A stretch of DNA of 64,000 nucleotides from Rubripirellula tenax (lineage in GTDB: Bacteria > Planctomycetota > Planctomycetia > Pirellulales > Pirellulaceae). Positions within the stretch are counted from its first letter, which is position 1. Every line of letters starts with the position of its first letter. The position numbers and the translations under genes are program-made. The notes under the pieces are model-generated. The model was not told the origin of the DNA and ran no database searches. It worked only from the letters and a program-made list of their open reading frames with translations. Shown here in pieces: positions 1 to 6,496 of this stretch. Location: contig NZ_SJPW01000001.1 in assembly GCF_007860125.1 (NCBI RefSeq), positions 830,104 through 894,103 on the forward strand. The letters run 5' to 3'.

Positions 1-39
1 GAACGTGGGAGTCAACCTATGGCGCGGTCTTGAAGGCTA

Positions 40-378
40 ATGAGGCGTCGATACGACCTTACGCACCCAAAGCTACCACGAACCATCAATTGGCCGCGTA
101 AACTCGCGCCCTGGCGAGACGACACCCCGTACGACATACTATTCTTCTGTTGCAATGAAATTAACATTTCCCGCGTCGAAAACGGCATGAACTATGTGGA
201 GGCCACAGGCGGCCCAGAGTCCATGCAAAAATGGGTGAACAAAAACTATGACAACTTGAACATCTTCACGGACGCGAATAATATCCCCATGGAAATCAAC
301 AAAAGAGTGTTCCGACAATCTGACGAGATTTTTTCAGGATCGGATTCTGGGTGGGGCACGGCGATGATCGCGGAATAA
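40..378 (+). CDS. cassette 1: hypothetical protein, 112 aa
   Basis: A small soluble-looking protein that I do not recognise. It is rich in Asn, Trp and charged residues, with no signal peptide or membrane segment. An in-frame TGA lies just upstream of the ATG at 40. The stop TAA (376-378) lies inside the first box of the following attC site, as expected for a gene carried in a compact cassette. The 5' end of its cassette is outside the window, so a longer upstream region cannot be judged. Confidence 0.6.
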   Translation: MRRRYDLTHPKLPRTINWPRKLAPWRDDTPYDILFFCCNEINISRVENGMNYVEATGGPESMQKWVNKNYDNLNIFTDANNIPMEINKRVFRQSDEIFSGSDSGWGTAMIAE

Positions 379-463
379 CAAAACGATGCACGCGAAGCCG
401 GACTTGCGCGTGCCAATTGAAGCAATGATTTCCGTTCCGGCTCGGTGATCGTAACCGTTATCC
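373..463 (+). other. attC site 1
   Basis: R'' is GAATAAC (373-379) and R' is GTTATCC (457-463). The left arm GATGCACGCGAAGCCGG pairs with the right arm CCGGCTCGGTGATC, leaving unpaired G, G and A in the left arm. It is nearly identical to site 7 (4097-4187), including the terminal loop. Confidence 0.85.
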
Positions 464-500
464 GACTGGAGTTTCACCTCATCGAGTTGCAAGGTTCGCC

Positions 501-1013
501 ATGAAAACGCTCACAAGCAGCACGCGTGACTACGCTTACTTCGTAGCTCCCGTGCTTACTGCGTTTACGGCTTTCGCTGCGTACGGAACACTGTCCGTCT
601 ACACTGGCTTGGTACCCGCAATCGAGCTAGCTGACGAGGCTAACTTCGTGCTGCCCCTGTTTTGCATTGCGTTGTTGCCCGCACTCGTTTGGTATGCCAT
701 TCGTTTGATTCACCCGATTTGTTGGACCGTTACGATTTCGACGAATTCAATACTGTTCTCCAAGAGCACTTCGACGGGCAATGATCTGTTGATTCAACGC
801 CCGGAAATTCAGGCGTTCCTCCGACCTGCTAACTCCCTCCCATTTTCGGATCGAAGAGTTCCGCTTGTATTTCGGATGCGGGACGGTAAAACTGATCATG
901 TGCCTCCTGAATACGTCATTCGTTTTGGCGTCCCGCAACTGCTTGATCTTGTCGATGCTGTTTGGGGATTTGGCTACGTTGAATCTCCCGAGCATGGCGA
1001 ATGCGGCGGATAA
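501..1013 (+). CDS. cassette 2: hypothetical membrane protein, 170 aa
   Basis: Two hydrophobic segments lie at about residues 13-35 and 48-70, followed by a soluble C-terminal domain of about 95 residues (motif VPPEYVIRFGVPQLLDL). The ATG at 501 lies 38 bp after the R' box of attC 1. The stop TAA is inside the first box of attC 2. I do not recognise the family. The topology suggests a small inner-membrane protein with a cytoplasmic domain, but no function can be assigned. Confidence 0.65.
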   Translation: MKTLTSSTRDYAYFVAPVLTAFTAFAAYGTLSVYTGLVPAIELADEANFVLPLFCIALLPALVWYAIRLIHPICWTVTISTNSILFSKSTSTGNDLLIQRPEIQAFLRPANSLPFSDRRVPLVFRMRDGKTDHVPPEYVIRFGVPQLLDLVDAVWGFGYVESPEHGECGG

Positions 1014-1098
1014 CCAAGCCATGCACACGGAGCACGGCTTGCGCGTTTTCACAAATAGATGCATCACTCTCCGTGCCCGGTGATGGCAGACGTTATCC
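1008..1098 (+). other. attC site 2
   Basis: R'' is GGATAAC (1008-1014) and R' is GTTATCC (1092-1098). The L-stem arms are TGCACACGGAGCACGG and CCGTGCCCGGTGA, with extrahelical G and A bases. It belongs to the same sequence subfamily as sites 6 and 10. Confidence 0.85.
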
Positions 1099-1109
1099 GA
1101 CTGGACGCC

Positions 1110-1424
1110 ATGAATAACCGTAGCGACGCTACTGAACAATCGACTGACGACAAGCCGTACGTTCGGGTTCAATTTTCGATCTCGACCTTGCTCTACATCA
1201 TGATCATTGCTGCGATCGGCTTGGCGGTGTACAACATCTCCCCTGATTACAAATTGCTCTCCGGGCTGAATGTGGTCTGCGCTGGATTTGCGTTTGCGTC
1301 GGCGTCGCACATTACTGGAATCTGGCCTTTTTCTGATCGTCTAACCCTGACTGAACTTGTTGCTCTATTCTTGTGCTGCCTAATTCTTAATGGCCTGCGC
1401 ATTCCGCCTGTGACCACTCATTGA
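1110..1424 (+). CDS. cassette 3: hypothetical membrane protein, 104 aa
   Basis: Three hydrophobic segments follow a polar N-terminus of about 20 residues, so this is probably a small integral membrane protein. I chose the ATG at 1110 (MNNRSDATEQ), 11 bp after the attC 2 R' box. The in-frame ATG at 1059 would start inside attC 2. The family is unknown. The TGA stop is followed by about 155 bp without a gene before attC 3. That stretch is rich in repeated GCTCGCG and GGCGG motifs and could hold small hairpins. Confidence 0.6.
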   Translation: MNNRSDATEQSTDDKPYVRVQFSISTLLYIMIIAAIGLAVYNISPDYKLLSGLNVVCAGFAFASASHITGIWPFSDRLTLTELVALFLCCLILNGLRIPPVTTH

Positions 1425-1582
1425 ATGAACGGCTATGCCCAAGATCCCGCAAGGCCTTGCCCATGCTGGCGGCGTTCCGCCGTTGTTTGCTGCTCGCGCA
1501 GGGCATCGTGGCGACGTTCCGTCGATGTTTTCCGCTCGCGCGGCCCATGCTCGCTGGCGGTCCGCCTTGTAAACATAATTGC

Positions 1583-1673
1583 GGATAACCCTCCGATGCA
1601 CCGGAGTCGGGCTTGCGGCCGTTTTCAAATGGAACATCAACACTCCCGACCCGGTGATCGGTAACGTTCTTCC
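1583..1673 (+). other. attC site 3 (degenerate R')
   Basis: R'' is GGATAAC (1583-1589). The R' position reads GTTCTTCC (1666-1673) instead of GTTATCC, so the outer pairing is weakened. The L arms GATGCACCGGAGTCGGG and CCCGACCCGGTGATC still pair with unpaired G and A. The conserved GTT crossover triplet is kept. Confidence 0.75.
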
Positions 1674-1769
1674 AAGCACTACTGCCTGCTGTCGCCTGCG
1701 TTCTACCTACCTTACAATCACACTAAATCGGAACGGCAAACCTACCTAATCACCAACCGGAAATTCAAC

Positions 1770-2204
1770 ATGCCCAATAAACTTCTTTCTGCTTCAATGT
1801 TCGTCTTAGTTTTCATCTTGATCGCCGACGTTGCTTCTGCATGCGACCGGAGACGCCACCGATGTTGTTGCCAGCCTAGACGTTGCGTTGCGACATACCA
1901 ATGCGCTGCTCCTCAACCCGCACACTGCGAAACGGTCGTTCATTTTCCAAACGGCGGTGCGTGCCTCACGGAAACCGCTGACTGCCTGCAACTCGATGCC
2001 ACTGAGACGATTTATTCCGAAAGTTGTCCGATTGGCCGCGCTCGCAAGTACGAGGTTTGCAATTGGTACGGCTGCCATGATGAATGGAAGGCTCAGCGGT
2101 GGTCACCGCTTTCGCAACAATGGGTAGACTGTGGGCCATCATGGCTGACCAAACTGGAGGCATGTTCCTATGCTGCGTCACCTGGTTGCGCCGCTTTTCA
2201 GTAG
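1770..2204 (+). CDS. cassette 4: secreted cysteine-rich protein, 144 aa
   Basis: The N-terminal signal peptide (MPNKLLSASMFVLVFILIAD, cut probably after VASA near residue 24) is followed by a mature chain with about 15 cysteines, some in tandem (RCCCQPRRC). That implies a periplasmic or exported disulfide-rich fold. The family is not recognised. The ATG at 1770 follows attC 3 by 97 bp. The gene ends 55 bp before attC 4, so its stop is not part of the recombination site. Length and composition are typical of orphan cassette proteins. Confidence 0.65.
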   Translation: MPNKLLSASMFVLVFILIADVASACDRRRHRCCCQPRRCVATYQCAAPQPAHCETVVHFPNGGACLTETADCLQLDATETIYSESCPIGRARKYEVCNWYGCHDEWKAQRWSPLSQQWVDCGPSWLTKLEACSYAASPGCAAFQ

Positions 2205-2259
2205 TTGTCAAATATCAATCTGGAGTGTCGACAGATTGCAACACTCGGCCAGTCGTGAA

Positions 2260-2349
2260 GGAAGAACCATCGCATGCACCGGAGGACGGCAAAACGTTTT
2301 CACAAATGGAACGTCAACTCGCCGTCCCCGGTGATGCGTAACGTTATCC
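2260..2349 (+). other. attC site 4 (variant R'')
   Basis: R'' reads GAAGAAC (ending about 2267) instead of GGATAAC. R' is GTTATCC (2343-2349). The arms GCATGCACCGGAGGACGG and CCGTCCCCGGTGATGCG pair with extrahelical G and A. It is in the same subfamily as site 11. Confidence 0.8.
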
Positions 2350-2465
2350 CAACTAATGCGCGGAGGTGCCGGCTGATCCTGCTTCGTTGCGGTTCGATCG
2401 GCAACACTCGACTGCCGGGGATGTCGGCCGACTTTGCTTCAAACGGTTTTCTCGAAATCACGTCC

Positions 2466-2544
2466 GAACGTGACGTACCGCATCGCCGGAAAATCTCTTG
2501 GTCGCGCTGATCTATTTTTTCCGGCGATGCGGAACGTCACGTTC
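2466..2544. repeat. long inverted repeat (28-bp arms, one mismatch)
   Basis: The left arm at 2466-2493 (starts GAACGTGACG, ends CGCCGGAAAA) is the reverse complement of 2517-2544 except for one base, with a 23-nt loop. There is no T-run directly after it, so it is not a standard terminator. Confidence 0.8.
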
Positions 2545-2624
2545 TCGAAGTTGCTGCCCACGTTTCCCCATGCCCGAAGCTTGCGGTTCGTCCGGCATTG
2601 GAATGGTTTACTCCGCTGCAAGCT

Positions 2625-2709
2625 GCCGAAACGCGGACACTCTCGCCAATGGCTCCATTTGTCTTTTCCCACCGGGCCTCGCCATTGGCGAGAGAGTCCG
2701 CGTTTCGGC
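2625..2709. repeat. long inverted repeat (29-bp arms, one mismatch)
   Basis: The left arm at 2625-2653 (starts GCCGAAACGC, ends CGCCAATGGC) pairs with 2681-2709 with a single mismatch and a 27-nt loop. It is unrelated in sequence to the hairpin at 2466-2544 but has the same geometry, in the same cassette. Confidence 0.8.
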
Positions 2710-2844
2710 TCCCTTCGTTCGCCGTGCCCGACCCGCTGACGGTCGGCAACGCTCGAAACTTGCCGCACGATTCAATGCCCGCTATGCTGTCGAACGGTGG
2801 TCACCGCTGCCCATCGCTGATTCAATGCTCGATTCAATGCAATG

Positions 2845-2934
2845 GGATAACCACGGCATGCACCGGAGTGGCGGTGGCACGGTTTTCTCAAAATCACGAT
2901 TTTCGCCGCCACCCGGTGATGCCAACCGTTATGC
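2845..2934 (+). other. attC site 5 (R' = GTTATGC)
   Basis: R'' is GGATAAC (2845-2851) and R' is GTTATGC (2928-2934). The L-stem arms TGCACCGGAGTGGCGG and CCGCCACCCGGTGAT pair with unpaired G and A. It resembles site 9. Confidence 0.85.
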
Positions 2935-2973
2935 GTGAATCGTTGCCGCTGACCCCATACACTCGAGGAATAC

Positions 2974-3564
2974 ATGATGTTTAGACTGACTGCTTTGCTG
3001 ACGCTACTCCTTACCGCCAACGCCTCGTATGTGAATGCGGATTTTGTCGACAGCTTCGACGTGGAGAATGGAGGAACTGGAGTGCTCGATTACACAAATT
3101 TCGAAAACTTTGTTATTACTGCAGGCTCCGTTGACCTTTTAGGTAATGGATTCTTTGATTATTACCCTGGAAACGGATTGTACCTCGACCTAAATGGCAC
3201 ATCGGGCGGCTCAGGATCGATTGAAACCAATTTTGATATCGCTCCCGGTCTGTATCGCCTTTCTTTTAACCTTGGAAATAACCGTGACTTTGCAGCCGAG
3301 AATATGGTGACCGTTTCGCTTGACGGCTACTCAGAAACTTTTTCCCGAACCGGAGTTGTTTCCTTAGAATCAATCGAACGTCTTATCACGGTTACATCTT
3401 CATCACGACTATCGTTCGTAACCCCCTCTTCTGATGCTGATTTAGGCGGCATCGTTTTGGATTCCGTTGCGGTTACATCCGTTCCGGAGCCCAGTTCTTC
3501 CGTTATGCTCGCGGCTCTGGCCTTCTCAATGTTTACATGGCGCAGGCACGCCAAACGCGCATAA
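2974..3564 (+). CDS. cassette 6: PEP-CTERM sorting-domain protein, 196 aa
   Basis: A secreted protein with an N-terminal signal peptide (MMFRLTALLTLLLTANA), a beta-rich Gly/Ser/Asn central region, and a PEP-CTERM tail over the last 28 residues (VPEPSSSVMLAALAFSMF, then WRRHAKRA). Such tails are processed by exosortase and usually mark exported, surface or EPS-associated proteins. A GAGGAA ribosome site lies at 2965-2970, which spaces better to the second ATG (2977) than to the first (2974). The stop TAA is inside the attC 6 first box (GCATAAC), so the gene is a true cassette passenger. Its partner exosortase is not in the window. Confidence 0.85.
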   Translation: MMFRLTALLTLLLTANASYVNADFVDSFDVENGGTGVLDYTNFENFVITAGSVDLLGNGFFDYYPGNGLYLDLNGTSGGSGSIETNFDIAPGLYRLSFNLGNNRDFAAENMVTVSLDGYSETFSRTGVVSLESIERLITVTSSSRLSFVTPSSDADLGGIVLDSVAVTSVPEPSSSVMLAALAFSMFTWRRHAKRA

Positions 3565-3649
3565 CAATGCCGTGCACACGGAGCACGGCTTGCAAGTTTT
3601 CACAAATGGAACGTCGTCTTTCCGTGCCCGGTGACGGCTGCCGTTATCC
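3559..3649 (+). other. attC site 6
   Basis: R'' is GCATAAC (3559-3565) and R' is GTTATCC (3643-3649). The arms CCGTGCACACGGAGCACGG and CCGTGCCCGGTGACGG pair with three extrahelical bases. It is nearly identical to site 10. Confidence 0.88.
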
Positions 3650-3664
3650 GCCTAGGAGACCATA

Positions 3665-4102
3665 TTGAAGATCCATCACTCATTGCTGCCTCTTCTGTTG
3701 ATGCTGTGTGTCGGGTGCGGCGAATCCAAGCCTGAGGCAACACTTTCGCTTGGGATGACCGAGACTGATGCTGTCACACAGCTTAAGCTTGTCGGCGCGA
3801 CGGACATTAGCGATGGCATGCAAACAGCAATTCCTTACACTGGCGACGCTGTTGCGGACACGCCAGCAGCGAACAGTTCCAGTTGGCGGATGTGGTCAAT
3901 TGACACTCCTGATGCGTCGATCGAAACAGCTTTCGAGCACGGCAAACTGACACAATTGAACTATTGGGATTGGCGCAATCGCAAAATGACGAGTTATCAC
4001 CACACCATGGAATATGACGAACTATCGTCGCTTACTATCAACCCGAAGGACAACGATTTCACTGCGACTGTTGTTCAAACCCATAACGCAAACGACGGAT
4101 AA
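3665..4102 (+). CDS. cassette 7: hypothetical lipoprotein, 145 aa
   Basis: The N-terminus MKIHHSLLPLLLMLCVGC is a lipoprotein signal with a usable lipobox (CVGC), so the mature protein is probably lipid-anchored. The start is TTG at 3665, supported by AGGAG at 3654-3658 with a 6-nt spacer; no ATG fits the signal peptide. Residues about 27-60 (LGMTETDAVTQLKLVGA) look like the small helix-strand repeats of BamE/SmpA-type lipoproteins, but the match is weak. The stop TAA lies in the R'' box of attC 7. Confidence 0.7.
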   Translation: MKIHHSLLPLLLMLCVGCGESKPEATLSLGMTETDAVTQLKLVGATDISDGMQTAIPYTGDAVADTPAANSSSWRMWSIDTPDASIETAFEHGKLTQLNYWDWRNRKMTSYHHTMEYDELSSLTINPKDNDFTATVVQTHNANDG

Positions 4103-4187
4103 CAAAACGATGCACACGAAGCCGGACTTGCGCGTGCAAATTGAAGCATTGATTACCGTTCCGGCTCGGTGATCGTAACCGTTATCC
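4097..4187 (+). other. attC site 7
   Basis: R'' is GGATAAC (4097-4103) and R' is GTTATCC (4181-4187). The stem and terminal loop are almost identical to attC 1, which suggests duplication or shared cassette origin. Confidence 0.88.
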
Positions 4188-4209
4188 GACTGAAGATGCA
4201 GGCTCCTCT

Positions 4210-4551
4210 ATGACGCTTCCAGAAACAACGGTGGTCTATCGGTCACGCGACTACCAAGATGCGGAGGCATTTGCTGCTCATCTGGTTCAGGCTGGCATCA
4301 ACGCGCGACTTGTCTCTCCACGGCAGGTTGGGCACGTTGGCGAGGGGCCGGTGTTCGATACCCTTCATGATGTACTCGCTTCGAACTGCAGTGAACCCGA
4401 AGTTCGTGAATTAATCTCGGACTGGCGTTCACGTTCAAATCAGGATGTAACTACACTCTCACCGTTCTGCTACCACTGTGGCTTTGAACTCGAGGCGGTG
4501 ACACCAGCCTGCCCTAAATGCGGTAAACCTCTCGACTTTGGTGACGATTAG
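4210..4551 (+). CDS. cassette 8: DUF2007-like domain plus zinc ribbon, 113 aa
   Basis: Residues about 8-75 (TVVYRSRDYQDAEAFAAHL, then INARLV) resemble the DUF2007 putative signal-transducing fold, a small ferredoxin-like domain. The C-terminus holds a zinc ribbon: CYHCG near residue 83 and CPKCGKPL near residue 102. The same pairing of DUF2007 and a zinc ribbon is common in planctomycete proteins. ATG 4210 is 22 bp after the attC 7 R' box. Function is not established for the family. The family assignment is from pattern only. Confidence 0.7.
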   Translation: MTLPETTVVYRSRDYQDAEAFAAHLVQAGINARLVSPRQVGHVGEGPVFDTLHDVLASNCSEPEVRELISDWRSRSNQDVTTLSPFCYHCGFELEAVTPACPKCGKPLDFGDD

Positions 4552-4559
4552 AAAACGGC

Positions 4560-4652
4560 GGATAACCACGTGATGCACGCGGAGTCGGGCTTGCGGCGGT
4601 CTCACCAATGGTAAGATTGTCTCTCCCGACCCGGTGATCACAACCGTTATCC
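4560..4652 (+). other. attC site 8
   Basis: R'' is GGATAAC (4560-4566) and R' is GTTATCC (4646-4652). The arms GATGCACGCGGAGTCGGG and CCCGACCCGGTGATC pair with extrahelical bases, related to site 3. Confidence 0.85.
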
Positions 4653-4708
4653 GACTGAGAGATAACGTTTTCCCACTTGTCCTTCGACAATGCTACACCT
4701 CGACACCA

Positions 4709-4891
4709 ATGAAACGCAACGCGATAGAGTGGAATGCAACAAAATGGGCACTCGGAATTGCGATTGTCGCTGGCGTGCTGCGGCAAAGCGGTTGGGGGTG
4801 GCAGGTGGGCGGCGATCTAGCCAACGCACTTGCACTCGCCGCTCTTGTTCTGGTAGCGGTCGTTATGGATGTGTTTCGCTCCCTGGATTGA
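4709..4891 (+). CDS. cassette 9: small membrane protein, 60 aa (possibly frameshifted)
   Basis: Starting at ATG 4709 (MKRNAIEWNATKWALGIAIV), two hydrophobic stretches are visible, ending FRSLD. Immediately after the stop, another frame continues with a hydrophobic segment (PAIAGSATLLWLFPVLY) and ends at the TAA inside attC 9, where several cassette genes of this array end. The intact ancestor may therefore have been about 91 aa, broken by a one-base indel near 4885. No family is recognised. Confidence 0.45.
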   Translation: MKRNAIEWNATKWALGIAIVAGVLRQSGWGWQVGGDLANALALAALVLVAVVMDVFRSLD

Positions 4892-4977
4892 CTGCCGCGC
4901 TGAAACAACTCAGCATACCAGCTATTGCTGGATCGGCTACACTGCTGTGGCTGTTCCCCGTCCTGTACCAAAGCGGC

Positions 4978-5069
4978 GGATAACCATCGGATGCACCGGA
5001 GTGGCGGTGGTTCGCGTCTTGGCAATGGCAGAGTCTTTCGCCGCCACCCGGTGATCCGTAACGTTATCC
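4978..5069 (+). other. attC site 9
   Basis: R'' is GGATAAC (4978-4984) and R' is GTTATCC (5063-5069). The arms GATGCACCGGAGTGGCGG and CCGCCACCCGGTGATC pair with extrahelical G and A. It is related to site 5. Confidence 0.87.
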
Positions 5070-5092
5070 GAATCGATCTTGTGCGCCCTAAG

Positions 5093-5431
5093 ATGGTCTT
5101 GATTGAGCCTCAAGAATTGGTTCGCCAAATTTCAACCGCTATCTTGGAGCATTCTGTGTCCCGAATACAACGAATCGCTGAACGGTTGCTGCCGTCGCCA
5201 TGGTTTCAATCCATGCAGGCGTCATCCCAGCAATGGATGATTCAATGCACTAAATGCGAATCTGAAAGGTCTGTTTGGGATGCCGGCGGCATTCGTTGGG
5301 GTGCTGCGTCCGTTGGAAAACGTATCATGGCCGCATGCTCATCTTGCCGGGCCGTTGTCCCCGCAAGGTACTACTATCGCGACTCCTCAGAGATCACGGC
5401 TGGTCACAATTCAACGAATGTCGGCGGATAA
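5093..5431 (+). CDS. cassette 10: hypothetical protein with zinc ribbon, 112 aa
   Basis: The helical N-terminal half (about residues 1-45) is followed by two CxxC pairs (CTKC and CSSC) about 37 residues apart, which probably bind one zinc. Start ATG 5093 is 24 bp after attC 9. The longer in-frame ORF from 4925 would read through attC 9 and is rejected. The stop TAA falls in the R'' box of attC 10. I do not recognise a family. A nucleic-acid or protein-binding role is possible but unproven. Confidence 0.6.
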   Translation: MVLIEPQELVRQISTAILEHSVSRIQRIAERLLPSPWFQSMQASSQQWMIQCTKCESERSVWDAGGIRWGAASVGKRIMAACSSCRAVVPARYYYRDSSEITAGHNSTNVGG

Positions 5432-5516
5432 CAATGCCGTGCACACGGAGCACGGCTTGCATGTTTTCACAAATGGAAAGTCGTCTCTCCGTGCCCGGTG
5501 ACGGCGGACGTTATCC
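5426..5516 (+). other. attC site 10
   Basis: R'' is GGATAAC (5426-5432) and R' is GTTATCC (5510-5516). Stem and loop are nearly identical to site 6, and site 2 is also close. Confidence 0.88.
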
Positions 5517-5552
5517 GAATGACATGCCACGATACATGGCGTTGAATTTACC

Positions 5553-5948
5553 GTGAAGCCTTCACTTGCAACTACCTCCGCCTTGACCGCATCCGCGCTG
5601 TGGCTTGTCGTCTTTAGGCTCAACTGGGGACTTGCGCTGTTCCTTGCAGCGATTGCCCCGCTCGCTCTAGGTGTTGCAAGACTCGTGCAAACCCAAGCGT
5701 CAAATCGCTGGGACTCGTTTTGGTTGATCTTCGGCGGCCTGCTGCTCGCTTACGCATTCGCTCCCGGCCCCTATGTGGGACTCGGACAACTCTACTACCA
5801 AGTTACTGGTTCGCCTGGCTTCTGGGGCGAGGCGTTTTCTGTCGTTTTTAGCCCTCACATGGCGCTGTCCGTCGGTCGCTTTGGAAGCGACCAGTTTAAC
5901 ACCGGACTCTGGGACTATATTGTACAATGGCAAATCCTTTGTTCATGA
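5553..5948 (+). CDS. cassette 11: hypothetical membrane protein, 131 aa
   Basis: Probably three membrane segments (residues about 12-45 in two spans, then 58-75) followed by an amphipathic tail. Start is GTG at 5553, 37 bp after attC 10; no ATG gives the first membrane span. It ends at TGA 34 bp before attC 11. Unrecognised family; a small inner-membrane cassette protein like those of cassettes 2, 3 and 9. Confidence 0.6.
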   Translation: MKPSLATTSALTASALWLVVFRLNWGLALFLAAIAPLALGVARLVQTQASNRWDSFWLIFGGLLLAYAFAPGPYVGLGQLYYQVTGSPGFWGEAFSVVFSPHMALSVGRFGSDQFNTGLWDYIVQWQILCS

Positions 5949-5981
5949 CGTCCGGAAGATCCGACGTGGCTCCAGAACGGC

Positions 5982-6074
5982 GGATAACAATCGCATGCAC
6001 CGGAGGACGGGTGGTTCGTTTTCTCTTCTGCTTGCATGCATTTCGCCCGTCCCCGGTGATGCGTGCCGTTATCG
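5982..6074 (+). other. attC site 11
   Basis: R'' is GGATAAC (5982-5988) and R' is GTTATCG (6068-6074). The arms GCATGCACCGGAGGACGGG and CCCGTCCCCGGTGATGC pair with unpaired G and A. Confidence 0.87.
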
Positions 6075-6199
6075 CGTCGGGGGTGATCGTTCAGTGCTCG
6101 TGATTGGTGCGCTTGATCCAGGGGCGTGATAGGTGCGCTCGAGTTGTGCTCGATCCGGAACGCTGATTTCAGTGCTCGATTCAGGACGGAAGACTTCAC

Positions 6200-6352
6200 A
6201 TGATGACGGTAGGGCAAGCCAATTGCCGATCCAAGCACGGACGTTTTGGGCCGGATCGAGATCGTGAGCAAACTGATTGCATCCGTGACTCGCCTGCGGT
6301 ATTCTGGACTCTTCGGAGCCCATCACCGGTGGATTCCGGAGCGCCCCGATAA
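6200..6352 (+). CDS. cassette 12: possible 50-aa protein
   Basis: An ORF starting with tandem ATGs at 6200 and 6203 ends at the TAA (6350-6352) within the first box of attC 12, the position where several other cassette genes of this array stop. The product is polar and Arg/Asp-rich with no recognisable domain. Composition is not clearly coding, so the placement of the stop is the main support. Confidence 0.3.
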   Translation: MMTVGQANCRSKHGRFGPDRDREQTDCIRDSPAVFWTLRSPSPVDSGAPR

Positions 6353-6438
6353 CCAACGCGTGAACCGGAGAACGCGAGTTAAGCGATTTGGCCGTTAGAG
6401 ACTTTCCCGCGTGTTCCCGGTTACGCGTAACGTTATCC
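6347..6438 (+). other. attC site 12 (last in array)
   Basis: R'' is CGATAAC (6347-6353) and R' is GTTATCC (6432-6438). The arms CGCGTGAACCGGAGAACGCG and CGCGTGTTCCCGGTTACGCG pair with extrahelical G and A. It is the most divergent L stem in the array. No cassette follows it. Confidence 0.83.
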
Positions 6439-6496
6439 GACTGGGCATACTCGATCCTGATGGACCGTCGAATCGTGCTTCCCACCCATAAAGCCA

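Larger units (their letters stand above)
2350..2844 (+). other. cassette 5: no convincing gene, two long hairpins
   Basis: About 495 bp lie between attC 4 and attC 5. Several overlapping ORFs exist in all frames, but none has a coding-like composition and most run into attC 5. The segment is dominated by two long inverted repeats, annotated separately (2466-2544 and 2625-2709). It may be a non-coding cassette or one whose product is an RNA. Confidence 0.5.
1..6438 (+). mobile_element. integron gene-cassette array (12 attC sites, no integrase in window)
   Basis: Twelve imperfect inverted repeats of about 91 bp occur at regular intervals, each just 3' of a small plus-strand ORF. Each begins with GGATAAC or a variant and ends with GTTATCC or a variant. 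The inner arms pair as an L stem in which the left arm carries extra unpaired bases (G in ATGCAC, A in CGGAG), the classic extrahelical bases of attC. Several ORFs end at the TAA inside the first box. This is the architecture of integron cassettes. All attC sites share one orientation, so attI and intI are expected to the left of position 1. The last site ends at 6438, directly before a transposase element. Identification rests on structure; no search was run. Confidence 0.85.

Noticed and set aside
1059-1109. Upstream start for the cassette 3 gene (ATG 1059)
   Set aside because: It lies inside attC 2; the start after the R' box is more consistent with cassette structure.
2434-2984. ORFs in cassette 5 (2434-2739, 2498-2938, 2598-2984)
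   Set aside because: They are Arg/Pro/Ser-rich, run through the hairpins or the attC site and have no conserved starts.
4925-5092. Longer form of the cassette 10 gene
   Set aside because: It would read through attC 9; the start at ATG 5093 leaves a normal attC-to-gene gap.
5700-5933. Minus-strand ORF opposite cassette 11
   Set aside because: It is antisense to a membrane-protein frame with clear hydrophobic segments; all other cassette genes are on the plus strand.
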